The notes: a model not told the origin generated them from the sequence alone. DNA of 64,000 nt from Pegea sp. RAD2-039 (GCA_034620365.1 JAQGEQ010000348.1:90273-154272); one strand, 5' to 3'. Positions 45,483-57,850 are shown, counted from the stretch's first letter. Translations and numbers: made by a program.

Positions 45483-45554
45483 TAGCAGAGGATGGCTTCG
45501 ATCCATCGACCTCTGGGTTATGGGCCCAGCACGCTTCCGCTGCGCCACTCTGCT
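45483..45554 (-). tRNA. Initiator tRNA-Met (CAT)
   Basis: A 72-nt cloverleaf beginning AGCAGAGTGGCGCAGCGGAA and ending CCATCCTCTGCTA. Hallmarks of the eukaryotic initiator are present: A1-U72 pair, GGG/CCC at the base of the anticodon stem (CTGGGCCCATAACCCAG) and ATCGA instead of TTCGA in the T loop. One base differs from the usual animal sequence (G instead of A at T-loop position 60). Internal A and B boxes are intact. It lies 5 bp upstream of the His-type tRNA on the same strand, close enough for a dimeric transcript. TTTTATTTCAG-like T runs follow the pair. Confidence 0.9.
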
Positions 45555-46851
45555 GAGAGCAAGCGTCTTATTGGCTAGACATAACATTAAACTTTAAATT
45601 ATAACTAATTTAAGATAATAACTTTAAAAATTCAATTATTAATTTCTGCAGCGCCAATTTATTGAGATTTTACAGTTGTTTAATTATGTTGATAAAATTC
45701 TTTTTTTAATTATATTGACTAAATTAATAAACAATATTTCAATTTTTTTAATTCCAGTTAGTTTTTTAAGTTATTTGGTTTAAACAAATTCCATCTTTTT
45801 TAATGCTCAAAGTTTCATAAGAATTTTTCACTCGTTTACAAACAGTTCATTTATTGATATCTGTAAAGTTGATTTTCATCTAAGAAAATTCAGAATAAGT
45901 TATTTCTAATGTTTTATAAGTACCCGACTAGTTTACTTTTTTCGCCAAATAAAAGTTAGTATCAACAAATTTATTCCAACTGTCAATAAATAAACTGAAA
46001 ATATTAATCAAACATCATCTGAATTTTAACTAAACAAATGAAATTTCCTGTTGTCCGGTCATCAAAGACATCTTTATCTTTCACAATTTAAAAGAAGTTC
46101 ACCGAAAAAAATTACTTGTTCAGAATTATTCATTTACTTGATACCAATTTCTCAACTGTTTTAAGATCAGAAGTTTTTAGACAATGTTTAAAATTATCAG
46201 TGAACATATCGGTCCCAAATATTCATTTGATGAATTACATAGAACACGCTACTTTAATTAATGTTTTTATAATAAAATATAAATTAATGCAAAATGCAGA
46301 ATATTTTCCTAGTTATATATTAAAATTCTACTTTAATGTCATAATTTCAACATTAAACTAAAACCAAATTATAAAATAATTGTTTGAAAAAGATTGTTAC
46401 AATGATTTTGCAAGTTTCTAAAATCATTGTGAAGAGTTCTACCAGAAAAAAAGTTTAAGAAAATATTTATCTTAAATAACAATAAAAAGAAAATCTAAAA
46501 AATAATTAATGTAAAACTATGAATAAGAATAAATAATAAATATAAAATCATCAAATTCTGAAAAGTTGTAACAACTTATTTTGTGTTTTCAAAACTTAAA
46601 TGAATATTTTTATTAATAACTATACGAAATATGGAAACTCAAAAATTTAAAGATTTCAAAACTTTCGTGTTGAATATATAACCTTTCATTGAAAATTAAA
46701 TAAAAATTTGAAAACTTTATTCCAGTTTTTAGCTACAAAATTATAGATTTCATTAGTTAAATACAAGTAGCATCGGAATAAGAGATTTAAATTGACGACA
46801 AAATTTAAAGTCAAAACTGCCGACGTCTACATTAATGATAGTGTATTCTTT
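45555..46851. other. AT-rich spacer with a weak exon candidate
   Basis: Around 46118-46361 an 81-codon plus-strand frame starting with TTG, and a shorter minus-strand frame, are both open. Neither has splice sites or a recognisable domain. Nothing else was seen. Confidence 0.3.
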
Positions 46852-46968
46852 GTTGAAATTTATTCAACCCCAAAATGTAGTCTACAAACGTATATCACTT
46901 ATTGGACCACGAATTGCTAATAGTCTCATCAGTCTTTATAAAGTTGTTTCAATCTAAAGTTTGTGGCG
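46852..46968 (-). ncRNA. Candidate PSE/TATA module, GTTGAA..TTCAAC type
   Basis: Minus-strand box GCCACAAACTTTAGATTG (about 46950-46968), TATA CTTTATAAAG (46934-46943) and inverted repeat GTTGAATAAATTTCAAC (46852-46868). The core contains TGTAGTCTACA, a further short stem. Confidence 0.45.
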
Positions 46969-46969
46969 T

Positions 46970-49473
46970 ACATAATAAGTTCAAATTACAAACGTATGCC
47001 ACAATGCCCGGCATTTATTTATTAATGAAAGAAAATCAAAACAAATTACTTTTGATTTTGGTTTGACACATAAAACTGTTGAGTTAAGAAATATTTATGA
47101 GGCTTCATTAGTTTAAGAAAAATAGATCTACCCCAAAACACTTTGACCGAGCCAATTTATTATAAATAACATTTCGCTGACTCACTGCATAACTTTCTTC
47201 AGATTCAACAGATATTTTTTATGAGATTGTGTGTTAGCGAAATCGGTAACTACAACTTTCTCATTATCAATCATTTCAAACTCATGAAATTTTATTAAAT
47301 TTTATACAAACGAATATTGAATTTTAAACGAAAGATTTAATTTTACTGAAGTTGTCATTTATTTAAAGGATTACATCCTGGAATATTTAAAAAGTTGTTT
47401 ATAAATTCCTTTTTAATCTCTTTTATAAATAATTCGTAGAATAAGTATCACTCTCATTTTTCAATATTTTTTTTTTGAATTTACAACAAAGAAACAAAAT
47501 TATACATTTAAAATACAAAAGAAAAATATTCAAAATACTTAAGCTCCAAGAGGTCAAAAAAAACCTCTACTTTTTTTTTAAATAAATTTGCAAAAGTATA
47601 AATGTAATAATTAGTATTTGATTTTTGTTAGTTAACATTTATTCAATTGGTTATAAAATCAAATTTGAAACTGAATTTCTTAGTTGCTTAAAATATCAGT
47701 TTAAACAACTTTCCACAGATTACTAATCTTAGTTGACAACAAAATGTTTTCTATTACTGTCATAACTTTTATAAATAGAAATTCGTCATTTCGACAACAT
47801 TTATTTTTTTTTTTAGGTAAAGTTGTTTTAAGAAAATATTAACTTTGATCTAAAATAAAAGAAACTTTGCTATAAAATAAAATTTTTTTTTTGTGTAAAT
47901 AAAAACGTTTTTATATAAAATTAGGAAAATGTATTTATAAATTTTTGATTTCTTGCTTTTTTAATCGAAAAAGTTGACGCTAGACGTCGCTGATGATAAA
48001 TCATTTTTAAAACCTTGCATTGCTTCAGGCTATGTTTTTGTAAATTTTTCCTACTCAGTAATTTTACTAAACTCAAAAAGAAAGTATCAAGATGAGATCT
48101 ATTTCTAAGATGTTTGCAGTAGTAAAAGTCCTATTTTAGATATTACATCATCAGTATCTTTGATATTTGCACTGCTTAGTTATTTCAGTTCTGATAAACA
48201 ATTTAAGCTGATCAAAATTAGCGGATAATGTTTTCCACTGAATTAAAAAACCTTTAAAAATGAATAATTTGTTTTCAGATAAGTTTCTTAACTATGTGAA
48301 TAGTTTGGAAAAAAATTATAAAACCTTCTAATCAAGTCTATAAGATCAAATGAGTCCTTATCTAAACATAAACAAATTTGTTGTTAAAAAATAATAAAAC
48401 AACTTTAAAGTCATTGAACAGAAAAACATTTTTTTTAATTATTTGATTATTGCATGTTCTCATAATGAATACATTTAAGTGATTTTAAACTGAATTCTTT
48501 TGTTTCAACTTATAGCTTCTAATATAAAAATATCTTGGTTTCTTTATTTATACTTAAAGACAATTCTCCATTACTAAAATTTAAAGCTTGATCAAGTTTC
48601 ATAAAACCATTACTAAAAAATCTGTAGTTGAAAACGTTATGTGTGAAGTAATGAAACAAACATTATTTTCTGAAATAACCAAAAAATGCGAAGTATAATT
48701 CACTAATAGTATATAATTTTGCAAATATTATCTAAGATATAGATATATAATATTATATAATAGCTATAAAACTAACTTTAACCAATTGTTTTCTTACAAT
48801 ACCAAAATAAGGTTCGAATAACATTAGTCAGAATATAAAGACAAATGTTTCAACAATTTCTACCATGTCAATTCATTAAGAGTCACAACAAAACTGACTT
48901 CAACAAATTATTTGCAGTTTGTCTCACTTTTATCGGAAATTTATTCTATTAGACTCTAAATTATAATATTTTTTAGACTATTATTGCATTTTAATATTTA
49001 TTTTCCAGCCACAAGATGTAACTAATAATAACTGACCATAATAGTTTTATTTTCATATTTTGCAAAATTGTAAATGTTGCATTCTTAGATCTGTTAAATA
49101 AATAGTCTAGATCAGAGTCTAGTTTTCAAACTCATACAACTAGCTTCATATAAAAGTATTTTTATAATGTTTAGTTTTAAAGAACTACTTGAAAAATTTA
49201 AACTAAAACGTATTTTGCACCTAGAAGTAAGATATGATCTTCTTTAAGACTGATGTAAAAGAAATAAAAAATGTCTCACAGTTTTCGATAAATGAGACTA
49301 ACAGAGAAAATAAAAGTTAAAAAATACTTTCCTCCGGACAAACACTAGATCGAAAGAAATTGATAAAAGAAAGAAATAATTATTAAATCACTAGATCCTT
49401 AGACAACTAATTTAATAACATTTATTAATTTTGAAATCGACAATCTGTCGATTAATTTTATTTATTTTTTTTT
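46970..49473. repeat. Mostly AT-rich; third-family repeat copy at 47973-48520
   Basis: The third-family copy starts TGACGCTAGACGTCGCTG and follows the order of 37548-38040. The remainder (46970-47970, 48520-49470) shows no genes or modules. Confidence 0.45.
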
Positions 49474-49662
49474 TATATATATAAATGCGAAGGAGGGTGC
49501 CTAAAGAGAGCACATCTCACTAACACACATTCTCAGTGGTTTTTTATGGTTTTTATTTCTCAGGAGTTTTATATGTCTCTACCTGGGGTCGAACCCGGTA
49601 CTTCCAAGCTAGATGTACCTTGGAGCTAGGTGTAGTAACCGCTTCGCCACCAAGCAGGACGC
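49474..49662 (-). mobile_element. tRNA-derived SINE, full-length, minus strand
   Basis: Reads on the minus strand GCGTCCTGCTTGGTGGCGAA (A box), then CGGGTTCGACCCCAGGTAGA (B box), body, GCACCCTCCTTCGCATTTAT and a TATATATA tail. It differs from the 37.2-kb copy at scattered sites and by a short insertion in the head, so both are old. Confidence 0.8.
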
Positions 49663-50589
49663 TTTTTATAAAAAAAAATTGACGTTCTGCAAATATCTTA
49701 TTTTCAACTCTTGTTATTAATATTAACATTTGAAAATATATTCAATAACACAACGTATTTAATAAATAAAATGTATCATATTTTCTTATTTTAAACGGTG
49801 GTTTCTTTTCCGAATAAACTCAAGAGGAGAGAAACTAGCTTCAAAAAAAGAGAGAAACTGCAGCAGCTTTTTATTGTGCATTTCACTGTGTGTTGCTCGA
49901 TTAGTTTCTTTACGTCTCACTTTCTCTTACTTTATCTTTAATATCATTACTCATAGTACATTCTATATGGCCGTTTTCGGCCGAACTTCTACAGTGAAAA
50001 TTTACCATTTGTAATTTTGTAATAAATTTATTATTTCAATTAGTTGTTTTATAATTTTTTTTATTTCTATTCTTCTATAAACTTTTTGTACAAAATAAAT
50101 TAATGTTTATTTTGCTTTAAATTAAAAGCTATTTTTAAAAACGAATAGAAACTAAATTTAATGATTTGTTTTTACAATACTTCACTACGTTTCGATTAAA
50201 ATTATTCAGAATTTAAAAATATATTCAAAGCATCTCTCGACCTTGTATTTTGAAAATTTTTTGAAAATTTTAATTAAAAAAGAAACAAGTAATAAAAAGC
50301 AAAAAAAAATAATTTCAAATTGTTGTCAAAGGAAAACATTTTATGACAGCTCTTAACAAACCAACCTTATAAAGGAGAATGTAATTATTAAAATTTACTT
50401 TTGTTTTGACAAATACTAGATCAAAAGAGATGATAGTAAAAGAATTATTATGGAACATTTGACATATTAGTTCTTGAAAACGCGCAAAATTTAGAAATAA
50501 ACAATTTGTAGATATATATTGATTAACAAAATTAAATTAAAAGATAAAATAATTAACTTTATTTTATTTTTTGATTAATGCCACCGAAG
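49663..50589. other. Spacer with a GC-rich hairpin and transposon-end-like motif
   Basis: GGCCG-TTTT-CGGCC (49969-49982) is a perfect hairpin, followed 3 bp later by CTTCTACAGTG (49986-49996). No gene was recognised. Confidence 0.4.
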
Positions 50590-51480
50590 AAAGTATCATA
50601 TCTTTGATTAGTTAGTTTTTAATATTGGTTACTATCAGAAAATGAAAATTTTAAAATAATGTTTTGTAAAGTTGTTTTTAAAACTCATTTCTACTGAAAC
50701 TATCCAAAGTAGAAAGTTTTTAATTATTCAGACTTAAGAATGCATTTAAAAATTCTATTTTAAAAATACTAAATTCGTTAAAACTTTTTTTTCTAGTTGT
50801 AAATATTTTGTCAAATTTATCAGTTATTTGTTTACATGAATAAAATAAATTTTCAACTCGAATCAATTTTATGTTGCTACTTTCAGAGAATTGAAACTCA
50901 AGGTAGTCTTGTTAGTTGCTTAATCGATTTCTGTTGAAAGTATTTCAACTTCAAATTGGGTTTCTAATGTATTGTTTACAATCATCTGAGAACTTCTCAG
51001 AACTTTTTGGTCGTAACAACTTTGTTACAATCTACAATTTGTGGGATCAAGTTTAAACGAAAAAGTATCCGTAATTTTGATTTTGTATTTTTTATGTTAA
51101 ACCCTTTTTTGACAAAGAAAAGTAAAAGATAATATTTATTATTTTGTATTATCTATTAGTTTATTTAGTTTAAACAATTAATGTTGAAGTTGGGTTGACT
51201 ATAAAGGTAATATTTTAGAACTATGATTCATCTTACTGATCTTGATATTATTAATAAGTAATCCCATGAAAAAGTTTTAATTTTTTAGAACTTCAAAAAC
51301 CTAAAGTAATGTTTTTAATGATACTTGATTTAAATTGAACCAACAATATTATTATAATAATAATATTTTCATTAATGTTATAAATTGATTAAAGTACTCG
51401 TAATACTTAACGATACAACAAACCTAAGATAATAAGTAGAAGTTGTATAACCTTGTAGATAACCATAAAGCAAGCATTCA
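50590..51480 (-). repeat. Inverted copy of 24640-25540
   Basis: Carries the inverted counterpart of the 25099 module and relics of the 24636 module. Confidence 0.75.
50933..51046 (-). ncRNA. Candidate module, GTTGAA..TTCAAC type with core hairpin
   Basis: Minus-strand box GATCCCACAAATTGTAGATT (about 51029-51048), GTTGTTACG at the TATA position (weakened) and inverted repeat GTTGAAATACTTTCAAC (50933-50949). The core has a perfect CTGAGA-ACT-TCTCAG hairpin (50986-51000) that the inverted relative at 25.1 kb lacks. Confidence 0.4.
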
Positions 51481-52984
51481 TCTCTGAAATATTTTCTGAT
51501 AATAAATATATGTGATTTACAAGATGTATATTTCAATCTTATGATCAATTAAATATCTTGGGTTATAATTTGCTTGAAGTTGTAATTTGGACTTAGATAA
51601 CTTTTTATGGAAAATACAATTAGTGAGTAAGTTGAATAAAGTGAACTTCTACTATTTACAGATAATACGATAAAATTAATTTAAGTCAAAACTTTATTTC
51701 ATTTATCTAAACAGTTCTAGGATAATGTGAAAAAACTTGAATAGGTTTTCTAGCTTTGAAATAATTACTTTAAAATTTTAAGAGTATCACTAAAATCTGT
51801 TTCATATGTAGTTTCATCTGATAACTTTATTTCATAAAAATATATATAAATAATTTTAAAAATTATAACTATTATGAACATTAAATTTATTTTATATAAT
51901 AACTAAATAATTTATAATGATATAAGAACTTATATGACGGCAAAGTGAATTATTTAAAGGTAAAAAAATAAACTAATTATAGATTTTTCTTATAAAAATT
52001 TTATAACCATAGCAATTCACAACCCCAAGAAAAAATGTTTGACTAAATATTTTTAACTTTTATATTTTAATCTTGTTGTTTTACCACAATATTGAACTTT
52101 CTACTTCACAGCAAAATTTTAACAATCGTTTTTAATGTTTATTGTTCTGTTAGTAACATTTTTTAAAAGTTCAGATGTTTATCTTTTAGCTTAATTATTC
52201 CTCATCTACAATCGTAATACTAAAAGTTTATAATAATTATTATAATTTAAACACTTAAAAATGAGCTTTTTTAAAGCAAAAAAATAAACATTAAATACTA
52301 ACTTTCAAGAAAACCACCTTTAAATATAAATTGGATGATGTTTTTCATTTTAAAAATAATTTTATATATTTTGTACAAGATGATACATTTTAAAACGTTT
52401 GTATCAAAACCATAAATATAATAATTTTAACCTAAAATAGATTAATTAAATTTGTTTTTCTACTGTAGATTACAAAAAAAGTAAAAATTAAAAATTTTTA
52501 TTCGTTTTTGTTAAAATTATTTTGTAAATTAAAATAGAATTTTAATTTTTCTTTATTGTTACAAATTAATATGAAAATTTTAAGATTATTATTTATAAAA
52601 TAAAGATTTCCATTGTAAATTAATTCTTAGCAAAGTAATTTTGATGAATTTGAAAATTAAACTTCTAAATTCACTTTGTTCATCTTCTTATTATAGTTTG
52701 TTTTATAAATTTGATTTGATTTAGAATTGATTGTATTTTCCTTTTAGAGTAGTTCTGTTCTTTCTTTAATAATTCTTAATTTTGATTTCTTTCTGTCAAT
52801 CACAAATACACTTAATTGGTTAAATCAAATAAGGTTGTTGTTAATAATAATGAAGTTATAGCTTGATAAAATTACACTGTCAAATAACTAAAGTTAAAGA
52901 TTATTATACAACAAAAGAGAATCTATCAGATATAAATTTATGAATTACAAACTAACATTTTTAAATACATTAGTAATGGTTATA
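51481..52984. repeat. AT-rich; inverted copy of 31630-31890 at 52110-52390
   Basis: Outside the inverted repeat segment no exons, tRNAs or boxes are visible. Confidence 0.5.
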
Positions 52985-53099
52985 TCGACATTTAGTCGAC
53001 TTCAAATTAAAGATCTAGCATAATCGACTTTGCAAGCAAATGGTAGATACTCCTAAAAATACTTAATAAACAGTATTTTGATTCTAGTGTTTGTGGGTT
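52985..53099 (-). ncRNA. Candidate PSE/TATA module, TCGAC..GTCGA type
   Basis: Minus-strand box AACCCACAAACACTAGAAT (53081-53099), TATA-like TGTTTATTAAGT (about 53061-53072) and inverted repeat TCGACTAAATGTCGA (52985-52999; 5-bp arms, 5-nt spacer). The core contains TTTGC-AA-GCAAA (53029-53040). This is the inverted relative of 23706-23819. Confidence 0.45.
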
Positions 53100-53623
53100 A
53101 AACACTGATTTATCACGATAAGGAGAAAAGTACTAATCCAGGATTTTGTTATTAAGCTATTTTATTAAGCTGAAATTAAAAAATTCTAATTAAAAAAAAT
53201 GTTGCAAATAGAACAATAAAAATTGAAAAATTTGAAATTAATCACTTTTGTTATTGCAATATAAACTTCAATATTTTGGTAAAACAACAAACTTAAAATA
53301 CTACTATTATAAAAATGAAAATTGAAACAACTATTTATATTAATTACTAATTAATTATAAATTAAATATATTAATTAGTATATTTATATATATTTTATTT
53401 ATATGAAATAAAATTTCAAACGAAACTACATTTGAAGCAGTTTTGGTGATGCCGTAAATAATTTTATTTGATTAATTGAAAGTACTAATCTAAAACTAAT
53501 ATTCTGTTATAAGACAAGTATCAAGTTTAAAACAACCAAATAAAATTGTTACTTAAAATTTTGATGTGATTTTTCGTGAAAAAAGGAAACAGTTTATATA
53601 ACTGATTTACAAATTAAAATTTC

Positions 53624-53731
53624 GTTGAAAAATATTTCAACTCAAAAATTTATTATTCAAAACTTCCGAGTAATCCTAAGTTAGTTTTTTTATACTTTAT
53701 TACTTTGTCGCTATCTAGAGTTTGTGGTATC
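53624..53731 (-). ncRNA. Candidate PSE/TATA module, GTTGAA..TTCAAC type
   Basis: Minus-strand box GATACCACAAACTCTAGATA (about 53712-53731), TATA in AAGTATAAAAA (about 53686-53698) and inverted repeat GTTGAAATATTTTTCAAC (53624-53641). Confidence 0.4.
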
Positions 53732-54031
53732 AAGTTCAAATGAATTCATTTTTTAAAGTTGTTATGAAAGCTTTAGAAAATATCTATGATTAAATAATTT
53801 ACTTTTTCCTTCATAATAATTAATACATACACATTCAAACTTACAATAATTTAAAACTTGTAACAATGTTTATGTAATTCTAATAAGTGTATAGTATACC
53901 CAAAAAAAGTAAAATGAAAAACTTTAAATGTAGATTTTTTTGATGATGAGATTTAACTAAATTTTATTTTAAAGAAAATACAATCTCCGTATTACTTACT
54001 TATGAAAACTACTTAGCTGATAAACAGATGC

Positions 54032-54144
54032 AAAAGTGAATCGTCCAAATATTGCATTTATAAATAATGGTTTTGGTATTTCAGTGAAAAAGGAATTTTT
54101 AAATGTTATTTATAAGCTGGATATAACCTTATGTTTGTGGTTTC
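54032..54144 (-). ncRNA. Decayed relative of the 24636 module
   Basis: Box GAAACCACAAACATAAGGTT (54125-54144) and a good TATA GCTTATAAATAAC (about 54105-54117) remain, but the palindrome is reduced to AAAAGTG (54032-54038). Confidence 0.25.
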
Positions 54145-54379
54145 ATCGAAAATTATTTATACTTTAATCATTTAAAATGATATTCAAAAGATGATTACGA
54201 TTTTTACTAAAGTAATTTTGTTTAATTTATTAATTTAATGATGTAAAGCTTTTTTTAGTTTTTTTGAAGATCACATTAAATATAGAAATTATAAATGGTT
54301 GAGAGATGCAACAACTGTTAGAACTTATATCAAAATTTTAAAATATATTTTGTAGTGAGTAAAAGGAATAGAATTATTA

Positions 54380-54545
54380 TCTAATGAAAAAACAAATTCA
54401 AAATGGTTTATTATTTTTCTCTTTTTATTAAATAGAATTTTGTCTTGCTTGGTGACTACGCAAGAAAAATTAATATTTGTTTTAACTAAATATAAATACT
54501 TATGTCTCAGAAAGTTTTTTATTCAATTTCGAAAGTTAATTTATG
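54380..54545 (-). repeat. Repeat segment, inverted relative of 59970-60130
   Basis: GTCTTGCTTGGTGACTACGC here matches the reverse complement of GCGTAGTCACCAAGCAAGAC at about 60.04 kb. The element resembles the SINE head (TGCTTGGTGGCGAAGC) only by chance length. Confidence 0.5.
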
Positions 54546-55389
54546 GTAAACTGTATTCAATATTTAAGTAATAAAAATTACATTTGCTTTTAACTATCAA
54601 AATATACATGTTGTAAAAGTTATAATTGTTATCTGTAAACATCAGCTCAAAAATTTTATATAAAGTTAAATGTAACTGTTAGAAAATTTTATAGTTATTA
54701 TATATTAGCTTTGTTGCTTTCTTTTTTGAATCTATTGAAAAAATTAATTTTTGATTTTAATAAAAAAAATCAAAATTGTTATTTTTATAGGTTTAGAGTA
54801 ACATCATAACAACATTTTTTCAATAATAATATCAGTAAAGTATACATAATATTTGAAATACTTTTTTTTTTACAACCATACATAAATATATTTTTGCAAA
54901 CATTACTTCAAGTTAAAGTCAATAATTTGAAAGTTTCTTTGTTTTATCTATTTGATCAAAATGTCGTGTTATATAACAAAAAGAGGCAAAAAAAACAAAT
55001 TTTCTAAAGTTGTTAATTTCGTCTTTCGTAAGTCTATAGTAGTAAAATTACTTTTTAAAAATTACTAAAACTTTATTCTTCTAAAAATCATTTTTTTTCT
55101 TATTATTTATACAAACTTAATTGTATATCTGACTTTGCAAATTAAGAATAGTTTATTGTCTTCTTTGTTAATTATGCAAAATAATAGAATTTAATTGTTT
55201 CTTTAAATAAAAATAATTTTTTGATGACAAGCCAAAGGTCAAATAGTAATTTTGACATTAAAACTGATACAAAATTTATTAAAAAATTAAGATGTAATCA
55301 ATTTGTTATACAAACGAAATTAGTTTAAGGTTGTAAGTAGTTGAGAAATTAATCTTGTAAGAAGTTTTATTTGAGTCAGATTTAAAGTG
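54546..55389. other. AT-rich sequence, no gene recognised
   Basis: No box, tRNA or exon seen. Confidence 0.4.
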
Positions 55390-56610
55390 ATTTCTACATT
55401 AATGCTTCAATAGAAACTTAGTGGTCGTGCTGACAAATAAACATTAAAAGAAAATCAAGTCAGAAGCCATGTTAGTTTTTTTGTTCTTAAACTGCTTATA
55501 ACAATTATAGACCAAATAATCTTTGTTTACATACTCATCAAATATATATTTTTAGATAATCAAATACTACAAAAAAATCACTTCTTATAATAATAACTAA
55601 TTTCAGTTGTTTAATCTATTTTCAAGATAAATAATATAATGTTTCGAAATCATATTAAGATTGAAATATTTTTTATGTTTGATAGCGCACTATAGTAGAA
55701 ATGAAAACTTCAAATAGAATTACAGTTTTTAAAAAAAGTTTATCAAATTTTATTGAAAGTGTTTACAGTTGACCACTAGCAATAATTTTATGTATACTGT
55801 AGAGTATATTTACAGTTTTAGAAAATTAGAAGTTTATTTATTTATTTTATTGCAGGTACAAAACTGTTTTCACTTTAGGGTGACATGCTTGAATTCATAT
55901 CCACAAAATCAAAGTTGCTTCTAAATAAGTAACTTTATTATTATGAATAAATTAGATAGTTACCAAAAAATCTTTATTATTAATTTTCTAATCATAAATT
56001 AAAATTTGATCTTTTCACTCGTAGCGCCACATAGCGGTTATCGTATTTTGGTTACAACAACAAATCTTTGAAACTTAATTAGTATTTTATTGAACCACTT
56101 AAATGAACTGTACAATTTGTAGATTGGTGCATGTTTTGTGCTACAAAGCAAACTAATATTTTTTCCTTATGTTTTTTATTGTTAAAAAATAATTGATAAG
56201 GATTTTCTTGTAAATATTTCATATACAGAGTTAAATCGTTAAAAATTTAATTTCAATTTAACTAATTATTCCAAATGCCACATAAAAGTTTAAGTAAAAA
56301 ATAGTTTCCACAGTGAACACAATTTCTAATAAAAGTGCAAAAAAATTTTTGGTTAAGTGATATAATTCTATTTGTAGATTACAAGATTGCTTTAAATTTA
56401 TTTAAATCAATAATCACAGAAACAATATATATGGTATTATAAACGTATAATTGGTAATTTATTAAATATAAATTTTAATTTTGCTGCTTATTTATCTATT
56501 TTAACTAGAATTACTTGTTTATTATGTGTTTAGAAATACTAATTTTGGTCACAGAAAAGTTTTTATTGATTACTTTGTATATTATATATATATTTTAATG
56601 TAATTGTTAA
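55390..56610 (-). repeat. Inverted copy of 16290-17650
   Basis: Contains two CTCF-like boxes in reverse: about 55684-55698 (TAGCGCACTATAGTAGAA) and 56022-56037 (TAGCGCCACATAGCGG). The second fits the core better than its 16995 relative does. Confidence 0.7.
56022..56037 (-). promoter_or_regulatory. CTCF-like box CCGCTATGTGGCGCT
   Basis: About 13 of 15 matches to CCASYAGRKGGCRSY on the minus strand. Confidence 0.3.
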
Positions 56611-57194
56611 ATTCTTTTAAAAATATTTCTTGAAGTCAAATGTAGATTTATTTATAATAACTAAATATATAAAAACTAAAAAAGATTGAAAAATATAACC
56701 TAGTTGTATTCACATTATGTAAATAAAAGAAATATTTTGACTATGGTTTCAAAAAAATTGCTTGAAAAGCTAGACGGTTAATTATGAAAAAGAAAATACA
56801 ACTCGTAATGAATAGTTTTTATTTTTACTTTTCAAAAAAACTTTTCTGAAACTATTTCCAGAAATATTTTGAAGATCAAACCAACAGAATTTCTAAACCT
56901 TATAATACTCACAATTTTTAGTAAGTAAATTGTACTTAGTTTTTCAAAAACCTAAAATTGTAACAATCGCGACAAATAAATTTCTTTTAAAGCATTAAAG
57001 TAACCTTAAATTAAATTAAACTTCGTAACAAACTTACTTTTATCTATTTATAATCTTAACCTACTTTTGTTTACTACGAAAATAGATTTATAGTCAAATT
57101 TTCTTATCAACTTAAAAATCGATTTTTTATTTCAGCATTATCTGTCAACAAGAAGTTTATTATTGAAACTAGAAAAATTTAATCGTTTGAACTT
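56611..57194. other. AT-rich sequence, no gene recognised
   Basis: Nothing identifiable. Confidence 0.35.
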
Positions 57195-57310
57195 GATCCC
57201 ACAAACACTAGATTTCAGAAAAGTTTATAAATAATATAAAGTACATTCAAACTGGACGCTACAGTCGTGTGGGAATCATTTTGAAATTTGGAGTTGAATT
57301 ACCTTTCAAC
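57195..57310 (+). ncRNA. Candidate PSE/TATA module, GTTGAA..TTCAAC type
   Basis: Box GATCCCACAAACACTAGATT (57195-57214), TATA GTTTATAAAT (57223-57232) and inverted repeat GTTGAATTACCTTTCAAC (57293-57310), then GAAATATTAATTAAG. The core is GC-raised with ACTG..CAGT pairing around GGACGCTA. Confidence 0.45.
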
Positions 57311-57529
57311 GAAATATTAATTAAGTAGAATAACTTCAGTTTCTATTCTTTACAACAAACAACAACAAAATAATTTAGTTCAAAGCTCTTGTAAACATCG
57401 ATACTGACAACGTGATAGAATGTTTAGAAATACAAAACTTTTATTTCAGCAAAATTAGTATTTCTACTTCTACTTTAGATTAAAAAATAAAATTAATCAG
57501 CAAGTACATCTGAAGAAAAAATCAGACTT

Positions 57530-57850
57530 TAATGATTTTAACTATTTTCTATTTTTAAAAATGTTCTTTTACAACCTTACACTTTAAAACATACAGTAAT
57601 TCCATCAAACTTGAAATATTCATAAAAATCTATTAAAACTGAAAACTAAATTAAATTTAAATTAAATAGAATACTTTACAAGTTGTAAATTTTTGTTTTA
57701 TTTTACTAATACTAAAAGAAATTTGAAAAAGATGACATCAGTAAACGTTTTGATAATTTTTGGTTTTTAGAGGTGAAGTCATCAGATGATGCTTTTCAGC
57801 AAGTAATCAGAAGACATTTAAGTTGTTTTCTGGCTAAAATTAAGAATCAT
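57530..57850 (-). repeat. Inverted copy of 17700-18010
   Basis: Matches through GGTGAAGTCATCAGATGATG and GATGACATCAGTAAAC. Confidence 0.7.

Noticed and set aside
46116..46361. 81-codon plus-strand frame
   Set aside because: TTG start, competing antisense frame, no splice sites; left as a weak note only.
54420..54470. tRNA or SINE head suggested by TTGCTTGGTGACTACGC
   Set aside because: Lacks a B box and any SINE body; only a short resemblance to the SINE A-box region.
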